Below are positions 1 through 7,187 of a stretch of 15,672 nt of DNA, one piece after another. Made by a program: the position numbers and the translations under genes. The stretch is from JAZOTK01 sp045534775 (GTDB taxonomy: Bacteria; Bacillota; Clostridia; RUG12999): the NCBI GenBank assembly GCA_045534775.1, contig JAZSKI010000061.1, positions 1-15,672 on the forward strand, given 5' to 3'. The notes beneath the pieces are model-generated. The model had not been told where the DNA came from and did not search any database. It worked only from the letters and a program-made list of their open reading frames with translations. Position 1 is the stretch's first letter; each line of letters opens with the position of its first letter.

Positions 1-822
1 TGCATAAAGCGAGGTTTCTCTGAACCACACATCATAATTAATTTTATATGAACCCAAATCCTTCTGAAGCTTGGCAAAATTCTTTTCCAACGCATACCGG
101 GCAAATATTTTTCTGCGCTCCTCACTTTTGGTGTTCAGATATTTATCGCCGTTTTCAGCAATAAACTCTTCCATGTGAACTCTTATATCCCCGCCCTGAT
201 AGCCGTCTTCAGGGAACTCAACCGCATCCTCGCCGCAGAGAATCTGAATATATCTTGCTTCAAGAGATTTTCCCAGTTTTTCTATCTGCGCACCCGCATC
301 ATTAAGATAAAACTCTCTCGTCATATCATATCCGCAGAAATCCATAACCGCCGCCAGGCTGTCACCCAGCGCGCCGCCTCTTGCATTCCCCATGTGCATA
401 GGTCCTGTAGGATTGGCACTTACAAATTCCACCATAACCTTTTTGCCCTTGCCTATATCCTGTCTGCCGTAATCCATCCCCTTTTCATCTATGATTTTAA
501 CGGCATCACCAAGCCAAGACGAGTTTAATCTGAAATTAATAAAACCGGGACCTGCAACCTCGGCACCTTCAATGTATGTACCCGAAAAATCCATATTTTT
601 CACTATTATTTCAGCTATCTGTCTCGGCGGTTTTTTTGCAGCCTTTGCAAATACCATAGCGGCGTTTACGGCATAATCGCCGTGGCTTTTTTCGCGGGGC
701 TTTTCAATCGTCATATCCCCCTCGAATTTCATAGGGAATTCACCTTCTGAAACAGCCTTTTCTATAGCCGCCGTAACAGTCTTTTCAATTTGTTTTTTTA
801 TTTCTTCCATTATATTTGTCAT
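1..822 (-). CDS. argS: Arginine--tRNA ligase, N-terminal part (cut by the window edge)
   Basis: Charges tRNA-Arg with arginine in the cytoplasm (class I aminoacyl-tRNA synthetase). Only the first 274 codons are in the window; the family is about 550-580 residues, so the rest lies beyond base 1. Residues 1 to about 110 form the N-terminal tRNA-recognition (Add-1) domain. The signature EFVSANPTGPMHMGNARG at about residues 132-149 holds the HIGH-type ATP motif as HMGN. The start chosen is the ATG at 822-820, preceded by an AGGAAGG ribosome site; a second in-frame ATG four codons on is less well placed. It begins 6 bases after the DUF1934 gene and is the last visible gene of the rodA-murI-DUF1934-argS unit. 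The KMSKS region is not visible. Identity is very secure. Confidence 0.97.
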   Translation of the reverse strand, partial: MTNIMEEIKKQIEKTVTAAIEKAVSEGEFPMKFEGDMTIEKPREKSHGDYAVNAAMVFAKAAKKPPRQIAEIIVKNMDFSGTYIEGAEVAGPGFINFRLNSSWLGDAVKIIDEKGMDYGRQDIGKGKKVMVEFVSANPTGPMHMGNARGGALGDSLAAVMDFCGYDMTREFYLNDAGAQIEKLGKSLEARYIQILCGEDAVEFPEDGYQGGDIRVHMEEFIAENGDKYLNTKSEERRKIFARYALEKNFAKLQKDLGSYKINYDVWFRETSLYA

Positions 823-828
823 TTGTTT

Positions 829-1227
829 TTATCCTTCCTCTTTTACATATTCGAGTTTAAAAATATTATAGCTTTTTTCGCCCGCAAAATTCAGCATATA
901 TTCAAGGTAAACCTCGCCTTTTTTTTCGCCGATTCTGCTCTTAACCTTATCGGGCAGTATTTCCATTTCAAAAACCCCATAAGGTGTTTTATATATTGAT
1001 TTTGTTTTTATATCCTTTTTAAATTCCAGCCGCATCCCCTGCTCTCCGAATCTGAGCAGCAGTACAGACGTTTTCTTTATTTTAAGAGTGGTTATCCGAT
1101 TATCCAGCCCCGGCTCGTGATAGGTTATATACCATACTTCATCTTTAAAACCCAAATCTCCCTGAGACTCAAAGCTTTCCTTCGCCTCACCCCGTCTTTG
1201 TGAACTTATTTTAACCTTTATCTTCAT
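829..1227 (-). CDS. DUF1934 (YwiB-like) beta-barrel protein
   Basis: A 132-residue soluble protein with no signal peptide or membrane segment. It matches the DUF1934/YwiB family, small calycin-like beta barrels of unknown function. Visible support is the length, the alternating beta-strand pattern, the central glycine-rich stretch KTPYGVFEMEI with basic/hydrophobic strands around it, and a C-terminal strand rich in aromatic residues (YLEYMLNF). In Bacillus the family member ywiB lies directly upstream of argS; the same order here, with a 6-base gap to argS and 15 bases after murI, supports the call. The start ATG has a GGAGA-type ribosome site. No catalytic motif can be seen and the biological role is not known. 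Confidence 0.85.
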   Translation of the reverse strand: MKIKVKISSQRRGEAKESFESQGDLGFKDEVWYITYHEPGLDNRITTLKIKKTSVLLLRFGEQGMRLEFKKDIKTKSIYKTPYGVFEMEILPDKVKSRIGEKKGEVYLEYMLNFAGEKSYNIFKLEYVKEEG

Positions 1228-1242
1228 ATTCCGTCTCCGCTG

Positions 1243-2052
1243 TTAATATTTTTCAATATCAATCTTCTCTGTAAATCCGGATATGGTTTTACCGAGAAAT
1301 ATGCCGCCCAGCCGTTCAAAGCCTTCTACGCTGTCGCTGACGTAAAACCTGCAGGGCTTCTCGCAGGTATCGGCATTTTCCATAGCGTTTTCCGTCAAAA
1401 AGCTCTTAACCTCTGCGGCAGTCTCTCCTCCCGGGTCAATTAAGCTTACCTTATCGCCCATTATATCCGAAATGACCTTTTTCAGTAACGGATAGTGTGT
1501 ACAGCCCATAATAACAGTATCTGCTCCCACCCTCTTAAGAGGTTTTAAATATTCCTCCGCAATAAGATAGGTTGCCTTATGGTCCAAATAACCGTTTTCA
1601 ACGAGCGGCACAAACATAGGACAAGCAACGGAGGTAACCTTTGCATCAGGCATTATTTCTTTAATGGTCTGCAAATATTTCCCCGAATTTATCGTCCCGC
1701 TCGTGCCGATTACGCCTATATTGCCGTTTTTCGTAGCTAAAGCCGCCGCCCTTGCAGCCGGCTCAACTACGCCGATTACAGGCAAATCAAAGCGCTCTCT
1801 TGCCGCCTCAAGTGCAATGGAGCTTGCTGTTCCGCAGGCTATAACTATTGCCTTAATATCAAAGGTCTTAAGAAAATTTATATCACTTTCCACATATTTA
1901 ATTATTGTACCCGACGACCTTGTTCCGTAAGGCACTCTCCCCGTATCGCCGAAATACACTATTTCTTCACCGGGCATAAGCCGCATTATTTCTTTAACGC
2001 AGGTAAGACCGCCCAGACCTGAATCAAAAACCCCGATTGCTCTGGTATCCAA
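1243..2052 (-). CDS. murI: Glutamate racemase
   Basis: Interconverts L- and D-glutamate without a cofactor, supplying D-Glu for the peptidoglycan stem peptide; cytoplasmic. The 269-residue length is normal. Motifs: GVFDSGLGGLT near the N-terminus, VYFGDTGRVPYG at about 32-43, the first catalytic cysteine C73 in ACGTASS, and the second, C184, in MGCTHYPLL. The usual residue after the first cysteine is Asn (CNTA); here it is Gly. Both acid/base cysteines are intact, so activity is expected. It starts 13 bases after rodA ends and shares its promoter. Linkage to rodA and, across the divergent region, to murA makes this a peptidoglycan cluster. Confidence 0.97.
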   Translation of the reverse strand: MDTRAIGVFDSGLGGLTCVKEIMRLMPGEEIVYFGDTGRVPYGTRSSGTIIKYVESDINFLKTFDIKAIVIACGTASSIALEAARERFDLPVIGVVEPAARAAALATKNGNIGVIGTSGTINSGKYLQTIKEIMPDAKVTSVACPMFVPLVENGYLDHKATYLIAEEYLKPLKRVGADTVIMGCTHYPLLKKVISDIMGDKVSLIDPGGETAAEVKSFLTENAMENADTCEKPCRFYVSDSVEGFERLGGIFLGKTISGFTEKIDIEKY

Positions 2053-2065
2053 TTATATTACCCCT

Positions 2066-3175
2066 TTAAAAATTAATCATTTTCTTTCTTGCACCTACAC
2101 TCATCACAAGTCCAGCCGCTATCATATTCGTCAGCATTGACGAACCGCCGTAGCTCAAAAACGGCAAAGGTATTCCCGTAACGGGCATTACTCCCATACA
2201 CATTCCTATGTTTTCAAAGGTCTGGAACAGGAACATCGCTCCTATTCCTATACAAATGTACTTTCCGTACCCTGTCCTTGCATTACTTGCTGTTATAAAG
2301 CATTTTATCACTAAAGCAAAAAGGAGAATTATGATAATCATAGCTCCTATAAATCCAAGCTCCTCACCTATTACTCCGTAAATAAAATCCGTATGTCTTG
2401 CAGGGAGTATCCCAAGCTGAGTCTGCGGACCCTGCAGAAGTCCTCTGCCTGCCAGCTCGCCCGAACCTATGGCTATTTTGGATTGCATTACCTGATAACC
2501 TGCATTTGCAGGGTCCTGCTCAGGGTTAAAGAAGGTCAAAAATCTGGTTTTCTGATAATCCTTCAAAATAAAAAACCACGCAACAGGTGCAAATGCCGCA
2601 AAGGCTCCGATTGCTCCTAAAATAACTCTGTAATGAATTCCTGCAACGAAAACCATACAAATAAACATAAACATATACACCATAGCCGTACCGTAGTCAG
2701 GTTGCAGAAGAACCATACCGATAATAATTCCCGTGTGAATTAACATTCCCAGAAAAGGAAGGAATTTATTTACCGATTCTTCATTACGTTCAAGATGCTT
2801 TGCAAAGGTCAGGGTGAATCCTATTTTCACCAGCTCAGAGGGCTGAATTCCGATACCGCCTAACCTTATCCAGCCTTTAGTTCCCACACTTTCACCTGTA
2901 CCAAAAAACAGTACCGTCGCCAGCAAAATTATATTCGCCGCATATATAAGCTTTATCTTGTTACCAAAATTTTCATAATCAAACGCCGCCATAAAATACA
3001 TAATGACAAAGCCTAAAACAAATGCGCAGCCTTGTACAATAACATATTTGGTGCCGCCCGTCATTGCACTTGTCGCACTGAAAATAGCCGTAAGTCCGAC
3101 TACCGAAAGTACAAGTACAAGGAAAAGAAACAGCTTATCTATACTCTTAAAAACTCGTTTTATCTCCTGCAACAT
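2066..3175 (-). CDS. rodA: Rod shape-determining protein RodA (SEDS glycosyltransferase)
   Basis: Polytopic inner-membrane peptidoglycan polymerase of the SEDS family; it links lipid II into glycan strands with a class B PBP in the elongation complex. The 369 residues contain about ten hydrophobic segments. Landmarks: GWIRLGGIGIQPSELVK (about 101-117), the QPDYGTA motif (about 158-164), the long extracellular loop ending in ARHTDFIYGVIGEELG with the conserved aspartate D263, and the C-terminal VTGIPLPFLSYGGSSMLTN signature. RodA is preferred to FtsW because of the short length, the GVMPVTGIPLPFLSYGGSS ending and the M50/murI context rather than a division cluster; FtsW/SpoVE is the alternative. 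A GGAGG ribosome site precedes the ATG. It is the first gene after its own promoter. Confidence 0.92.
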   Translation of the reverse strand: MLQEIKRVFKSIDKLFLFLVLVLSVVGLTAIFSATSAMTGGTKYVIVQGCAFVLGFVIMYFMAAFDYENFGNKIKLIYAANIILLATVLFFGTGESVGTKGWIRLGGIGIQPSELVKIGFTLTFAKHLERNEESVNKFLPFLGMLIHTGIIIGMVLLQPDYGTAMVYMFMFICMVFVAGIHYRVILGAIGAFAAFAPVAWFFILKDYQKTRFLTFFNPEQDPANAGYQVMQSKIAIGSGELAGRGLLQGPQTQLGILPARHTDFIYGVIGEELGFIGAMIIIILLFALVIKCFITASNARTGYGKYICIGIGAMFLFQTFENIGMCMGVMPVTGIPLPFLSYGGSSMLTNMIAAGLVMSVGARKKMINF

Positions 3176-3226
3176 TATAAGCTTCCTCCAAGCAGTAACT
3201 ATGTAATCAAAACACCTCTAATATAT

Positions 3227-3254
3227 ATTATACCACAAAATCGTAAAAAGTCAA
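3227..3254 (-). promoter_or_regulatory. Sigma-A promoter for rodA-murI-DUF1934-argS
   Basis: Read on the minus strand, TTGACT (3254-3249) and TATAAT (3232-3227) are separated by 16 bases, about 50 bases upstream of the rodA start. It lies just after the M50 terminator, so the rodA unit is probably transcribed independently of the protease unit. Confidence 0.8.
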
Positions 3255-3279
3255 AAGAAAATTGCATTTTTTTAAAAAA

Positions 3280-3328
3280 TATTTTTAAAAACACAAAAGC
3301 AAAGGCATTACTCCTTTGCCTTTGCTTT
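3280..3328 (-). terminator. Rho-independent terminator overlapping the M50 stop codon
   Basis: On the minus strand a 12-bp perfect stem (AAAGCAAAGGCA pairing with TGCCTTTGCTTT) encloses a 9-base loop containing the TAA stop, followed by TGTGTTTTT and further T runs. The left arm encodes the last residues of the protease (KAKAK), so the terminator is built into the coding sequence. Confidence 0.85.
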
Positions 3329-4066
3329 CAAATAATCATTTAAACTACCGCTTTTTTCCGTCATATACAGCTGATACGGGGTCACCGCACCCATAATTTT
3401 TCCCATACTGTCGCAGACGGTTCCCACCGAATTACAAGGCAGGCTGTCGGCGGCTTTTTTAATGTCTGTTTCCCCGTCAAGCTCGTATAGCCTGCATCTT
3501 TGCATTTTTTTATGTTTTGTTGCGATTTCCATAACGGGATTATAAATTTGCCCTCTGCTGCTGAAAAAGACAAACAATCCGATATAAAGCAGGCTAAAAT
3601 TAAATTTCGTCACCATAAGCACGCAAATCCCTGTGGCTGTAATTAAAAGTGCCGCCGTTTTTCCTATGGCGTTCACCAGCTTTTTCGCCAGCCTTCTGTC
3701 CATTCTGCTCATACAAAACCCGTAAAGCACCTGACCTCCGTCTAAAGGGTAGGCAGGCAGAAAATTTAAAAAAGCTACGGAAATATTTATTATAAACAGC
3801 TCATAATTACAGATTGCATAACCGATAGCCGCCAAAAGCATGCTTGCAACAGGTCCGCTTATTGCGACGCAAATTATCTCACCGGGACTGAATCTTCCTC
3901 TTACGCCGCCAAGCTCAATACCAAACCCGTGAAAAACAAAGCATTCGGGTTTATATCCCAAAAGCCACGCACATAAAAAATGTGCAAGCTCGTGAACTGT
4001 TGCCGCAAAAATTATATAATAAAAATTTTTGCCGCCGAAAATAAAACAGCAGGCACAGCAAATCAA
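3308..4066 (-). CDS. M50 site-2-type intramembrane metalloprotease (SpoIVFB-like)
   Basis: Membrane-embedded zinc protease of family M50, the group that includes SpoIVFB, the pro-sigma-K protease of sporulation. Zinc motif HELAH at residues 25-29 and the third-ligand motif NFLPAYPLDGGQ at 101-112 (D109) are intact, with SGP at 70-72. Several hydrophobic segments follow. The C-terminal 60 residues resemble the single CBS-like domain found in SpoIVFB. The listed TTG start (4066) leaves an unusually short first membrane segment and no good ribosome site. The frame stays open upstream, and AGGAGG (4120-4115) lies 6 bases before an in-frame ATA at 4108, which would add 14 residues; no ATG, GTG or TTG lies between. 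It follows the small gene by at most a few bases and is translationally coupled to it. SpoIVFB identity is likely but not proven. Confidence 0.85.
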   Translation of the reverse strand: MICCACCFIFGGKNFYYIIFAATVHELAHFLCAWLLGYKPECFVFHGFGIELGGVRGRFSPGEIICVAISGPVASMLLAAIGYAICNYELFIINISVAFLNFLPAYPLDGGQVLYGFCMSRMDRRLAKKLVNAIGKTAALLITATGICVLMVTKFNFSLLYIGLFVFFSSRGQIYNPVMEIATKHKKMQRCRLYELDGETDIKKAADSLPCNSVGTVCDSMGKIMGAVTPYQLYMTEKSGSLNDYLKAKAKE

Positions 4067-4109
4067 AACGGAATAATCCGCAAAAATGTTTTTATATAAT
4101 CTGAATATA

Positions 4110-4409
4110 CTATTCCTCCTCCGTTTCTTCGGGAATTGGCGTGGGCATAGGCGGCACTTCTTCTATTGCCGTACTGTTTGCCGGCACACCTTCCTCTTTA
4201 AACCTTGCTGTAATTTCGCTGAAATCTACCGTATATTCCAAAAAATGCTTCGCATAGTGTGCCGCCGTTTTCCCGTTCGGCAGAGGTGTATCCTTAAAAA
4301 ACATAAAACAACACACCAAAGCTATGCAAACTAAAAGCTGTATAAAGATACTGCCCGAGTTTTCCGGCTCTTCTTCATATCTACGTCTTCTGTTTCTTCT
4401 TTCTGCCAT
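4110..4409 (-). CDS. Small bitopic membrane protein in the SpoIVFA position
   Basis: A 99-residue protein: a very basic N-terminus (MAERRNRRRR), one transmembrane helix at about 20-38 (IFIQLLVCIALVCCFMFF), then an outside segment of about 60 residues ending in a Pro/Glu-rich tail (PPMPTPIPEETEEE). The topology rule predicts N-in, C-out. In many spore formers the gene before the M50 protease encodes SpoIVFA or another M23-domain membrane protein; this protein resembles only the N-terminal anchor part and has no M23 domain. The start ATG at 4409 has an AAAGGTGGG ribosome site. A longer reading to 4646 would run into murA and is rejected. Its end overlaps the protease's ribosome site. Function is not known; regulating or anchoring the protease is an inference. 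Confidence 0.75.
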   Translation of the reverse strand: MAERRNRRRRYEEEPENSGSIFIQLLVCIALVCCFMFFKDTPLPNGKTAAHYAKHFLEYTVDFSEITARFKEEGVPANSTAIEEVPPMPTPIPEETEEE

Positions 4410-4443
4410 TTTTATCCCACCTTTCTGATACATTTTATTCCGA

Positions 4444-4475
4444 ATTATACCGTAATATAACGAATAAAAATCAAA
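4444..4475 (-). promoter_or_regulatory. Promoter for the small membrane protein and M50 protease
   Basis: On the minus strand a perfect TATAAT (4449-4444) lies about 35 bases before the ATG at 4409. The best -35 is a TTGATT with a 19-base spacer, which is weak, so the promoter may need an activator or another sigma factor. Confidence 0.55.
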
Positions 4476-4500
4476 TTTTAAAACAAAATAAAAATAATAC

Positions 4501-4529
4501 TTTACAACTACCATAATTTGTGATATAAT
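4501..4529 (+). promoter_or_regulatory. Extended -10 sigma-A promoter of murA
   Basis: TTTACA (4501-4506), a 17-base spacer and TATAAT (4524-4529) preceded by TG (TGATATAAT, an extended -10). The predicted start at about 4536 gives a short leader ending in AGGGGAGG, 8 bases before the GTG start. Confidence 0.85.
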
Positions 4530-4563
4530 TAAACATATAGAAAAATTTAGGGGAGGTATTTCG

Positions 4564-5820
4564 GTGGAGGCTTTTGAAATATGCGGTGGCAAACGCCTTT
4601 CCGGTGACGTAAGCGTAAGCGGTGCGAAAAATGCCGCTGTTGCCATAATTCCCGCTTCACTTCTTACAAGCGGTGTTTGCAGAATTGAGAATATTCCCGA
4701 AATAAAGGATGTAGCTCATATTCTTGATATACTTAAAACATTGGGTTCTGAAATAGATATTATAGATACACATACAATAGAAATAGATAATTCAAAGGTT
4801 AATCGCTATATTGCCGACTGTGACCAGGTGCAAAGCATGCGTGCCTCCTATTATCTCATAGGTTCACTTCTCGGCAGGTTTAAAAAGGCAACCGTTGCTA
4901 TGCCGGGTGGTTGCAATTTTGGGGACCGTCCTATCGACCAGCACAAAAAAGGCTTTGAGCTTATGGGTGCTACGGTTGATTTGAAGAATGGTTTTTTCCA
5001 TGCCGAGACGTCGGGGCTTCACGGTGCTAATATTTATCTTGATGTTGTCAGCGTAGGTGCTACCATAAATATTATGATTGCCTCCGTTCTGGTTGAAGGT
5101 ATGACTACCATAGAAAATGCCGCCAAAGAGCCACACGTGGTTGATGTTGCAAACTTCCTCAACTCTATGGGTGCTCAGGTAAAGGGTGCAGGTACGGATA
5201 CCATAAGAATTATGGGTGTTTCACAGCTGCATAGCTGTACATATTCTCTTATTCCGGACCAGATTGAGGTGGGTACCTTTATGATGGCTGCCGCCATAAC
5301 AGGCGGAGATGTTACCATTCATAACGTCATCCCAAAACACATGGATGCCGTTTCAGCCAAGCTGATAGAAATGGGCGTGGATATTTACGAAGGCGGAGAA
5401 AGCATCAGGGTGGTATGTAATAAACCCCTTAAAGGTACTAATGTGAAAACTCTGCCCTACCCTGGTTTCCCCACCGACCTTCAACCTCTTATGGTAACGC
5501 TTCTCACCATAGCTGAGGGGACAAGCATTGTCCACGAAAATGTATGGGAAAACAGATTTCAGTATGTAGGTGAATTGCTCCGTTTCGGTGCTAACGTAAC
5601 GGTTAACGGTCGTCTTGCCGTAATCCAGGGCGTACAGTCTCTGTCAGGGTCTCCCGTTCAGGCTACCGACCTTCGCGCCGGTGCCGCTATGGTAATAGCA
5701 GGTCTTGCCGCAGGCGGAATTACCACCGTTAATAACATTAAATATATAGACCGAGGCTATGAGCTTTTTGAGCATAAGCTGACAAGTCTGGGTGCCGATA
5801 TTAAACGAATTGAGGTTTAG
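4564..5820 (+). CDS. murA: UDP-N-acetylglucosamine 1-carboxyvinyltransferase
   Basis: Transfers enolpyruvate from PEP to UDP-GlcNAc, the first committed step of peptidoglycan synthesis; cytoplasmic target of fosfomycin. The 418-residue length is typical. Substrate-binding K22-N23 are in SGAKNAA, R93 in SMRAS, and the catalytic cysteine is C117 in MPGGCNFGDRPIDQHKKG. The catalytic aspartate D305 is in YPGFPTDLQPLM. With Cys rather than Asp at 117 a fosfomycin-sensitive enzyme is expected. The start is GTG, backed by AGGGGAGG at 8 bases. Clostridia often carry two MurA-type paralogues (MurA/MurZ); which one this is cannot be told here. It is transcribed alone, with its own promoter and terminator, divergent from the M50 unit. 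Confidence 0.97.
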   Translation: MEAFEICGGKRLSGDVSVSGAKNAAVAIIPASLLTSGVCRIENIPEIKDVAHILDILKTLGSEIDIIDTHTIEIDNSKVNRYIADCDQVQSMRASYYLIGSLLGRFKKATVAMPGGCNFGDRPIDQHKKGFELMGATVDLKNGFFHAETSGLHGANIYLDVVSVGATINIMIASVLVEGMTTIENAAKEPHVVDVANFLNSMGAQVKGAGTDTIRIMGVSQLHSCTYSLIPDQIEVGTFMMAAAITGGDVTIHNVIPKHMDAVSAKLIEMGVDIYEGGESIRVVCNKPLKGTNVKTLPYPGFPTDLQPLMVTLLTIAEGTSIVHENVWENRFQYVGELLRFGANVTVNGRLAVIQGVQSLSGSPVQATDLRAGAAMVIAGLAAGGITTVNNIKYIDRGYELFEHKLTSLGADIKRIEV

Positions 5821-5833
5821 ACCCCGCAGAATG

Positions 5834-5868
5834 AATACTGATTAAGCTTAGCTTAGTCAGTATTTTTA
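5834..5868 (+). terminator. Rho-independent terminator of murA
   Basis: A 14-bp stem (AATACTGATTAAGC with GCTTAGTCAGTATT, one G-T pair) around a 3-base TTA loop, followed by TTTTTAT, starting 14 bases after the murA stop codon. Confidence 0.88.
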
Positions 5869-5922
5869 TACCATATTCTACCAAATACCTGTATTAATAA
5901 AACAAAGCCGCTTTTAAGGAGG

Positions 5923-6230
5923 ATGTTTCTGAAATATCAAGCCATATACAAAAATGCTCGTGTACGGTATCAGAATGACATATGCAATAATGAATTTATC
6001 ATGGTACCGTAACGGCAGGTTATGCACTTGGCGGCGTAATTTATTACATTCTCAGCAGAAATGGAACTCTTCAGCTTGACGATAAAATAGTTGATGTTTT
6101 CGGCGAACAGATTATATTCATTCCTGTCGGTTGTTTCCACGCATTTGATAACAACAAATCAGATTAAGATATGACTATTCTTACTTTTTGGCGTGATTAC
6201 AGATTTAATGAAGTCTACGAAAAAAAATAA
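5923..6230 (+). pseudogene. Broken cupin-domain protein gene
   Basis: Remnant of a small single-domain cupin. An AAGGAGG ribosome site precedes ATG 5923, which opens a frame (MFLKYQAIYKNARVRYQND...) that stops at a TAA near 6010. Homologous-looking sequence then resumes in another frame from about 6003: GYALGGVIYYIL, GTLQLDDKIVDV, then IIFIPVGCFHAFDN, the classic cupin second motif with a metal-type His. An in-frame TAA at 6165-6167 interrupts it, and the same frame continues DMTILTFWRDYRFNEVYEKK to a TAA at 6228-6230. So at least one frameshift and one nonsense mutation are present. The family (sugar-related cupin versus other) cannot be fixed. It fills most of the murA-deoC gap. Confidence 0.6.
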
Positions 6231-6295
6231 AACAATGGAGCAAATCATTTGTACTTATCAATGAGATCAAGAAATAAATTTTGGAGGATAAAAAG

Positions 6296-6937
6296 ATGAA
6301 ATTAAACAAGTATATTGACCACACAATTTTAAAACCTGCTACGCAGAAGCACGCTATAGTTAAGCTTTGCAATGAAGCAAAGGAATATGATTTTGCTTCG
6401 GTTTGTATAAATTCAAGCTATATTCCTCTTGCTAAAGAGCTTTTGAAGGGTTCGGACGTAAAGGTTTGTACTGTAATAGGTTTCCCTCTCGGTGCCTGCA
6501 CAACCGAAACAAAGGCCTTTGAAACAAAGGATGCCTATGAAAAAGGCTGTGATGAATTTGATATGGTTATACATATCGGTGCGTTGAAGGATAAAGACTA
6601 CGACTATGTTCGTGACGATATTAAGGCTGTTGTAGCTGAAGCTAAAGGAAAATGCGTAAAGGTTATTATCGAGACAGGACTCCTTACGGAAGAAGAAAAG
6701 GTAATGGCAGTTAAGCTTTCCTGCGAAGCAGGTGCTTGCTTCGTAAAAACCTGCACAGGCTTTGCTGAAGGTATTGCTACAGTTGAGGATATTGCTCTTA
6801 TGAAAGCCTATGTGACAGGCGGAGTTAAGGTTAAGGCTTCTTCAGGAATAAGAAACAAGGAATCGGCAGATAAGCTCATAGCCGCAGGTGCTGAAAGACT
6901 TGGAACATCTGCCGGAATAGCAATTGCCGGAGAGTGA
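6296..6937 (+). CDS. deoC: Deoxyribose-phosphate aldolase
   Basis: Class I aldolase that splits 2-deoxy-D-ribose 5-phosphate into glyceraldehyde 3-phosphate and acetaldehyde, the last step of deoxynucleoside catabolism; cytoplasmic TIM barrel. The 213 residues match the short bacterial form. YIDHTILKP at 6-14 is the family N-terminus. D89 in DMVIHIGALK, the Schiff-base lysine K151 in FVKTCTGF, and K180 in VKASSGIR make the catalytic triad. The start is the ATG at 6296, 7 bases after GGAGG; the upstream TTG at 6281 overlaps that site and is rejected. It stands alone: no deoA, deoB, cdd or nucleoside transporter is adjacent, and both flanks are decayed genes. No convincing promoter or terminator was seen. 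The gene itself shows no damage. Confidence 0.96.
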   Translation: MKLNKYIDHTILKPATQKHAIVKLCNEAKEYDFASVCINSSYIPLAKELLKGSDVKVCTVIGFPLGACTTETKAFETKDAYEKGCDEFDMVIHIGALKDKDYDYVRDDIKAVVAEAKGKCVKVIIETGLLTEEEKVMAVKLSCEAGACFVKTCTGFAEGIATVEDIALMKAYVTGGVKVKASSGIRNKESADKLIAAGAERLGTSAGIAIAGE

Positions 6938-6943
6938 CGAATT

Positions 6944-7133
6944 ATGGCTAAAATAACAGGAACAGCAAAACAGATTTATTTTCTTACGAAATACACCGGT
7001 ACTCAAATGGCAGTTTCGTGCCAAATGAAGATATTAAATTGGTGAAAATATTGGTGCAACCGGATTAACCAATAATAAGCTTTATGATGTGTTAGAAGTT
7101 GGTGACTTAATAGGTGCACGGCGTATTATTTGA
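6944..7133 (+). pseudogene. Unidentified gene remnant after deoC
   Basis: Protein-like sequence in two frames. ATG 6944 opens MAKITGTAKQIYFLTKYTG..., ending at a TGA near 7043. From 7041 another frame reads GENIGATGLTNNKLYDVLEV then GDLIGARRII and a TGA at 7131. The second part has a sensible amino acid composition and a Tyr-Asp-x-Leu-x-x-Gly-Asp pattern like small beta-strand domains, but I do not recognise the family. A frameshifted or deleted small gene is the best reading; chance open sequence is possible. Confidence 0.3.
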
Positions 7134-7187
7134 AACAAAAAGCGGGCTTTCCCTTCAGTTTCTTTTACAATATCCGCAAAAGGTCAT

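Noticed and set aside
175..676. Plus-strand open frames at the left edge
   Set aside because: They lie antisense to argS, whose motifs on the minus strand are unmistakable.
4410..4646. N-terminal extension of the small membrane protein to an ATG at 4646
   Set aside because: It would overlap the first 80 bases of murA and run through both divergent promoters; the ATG at 4409 has a proper ribosome site.
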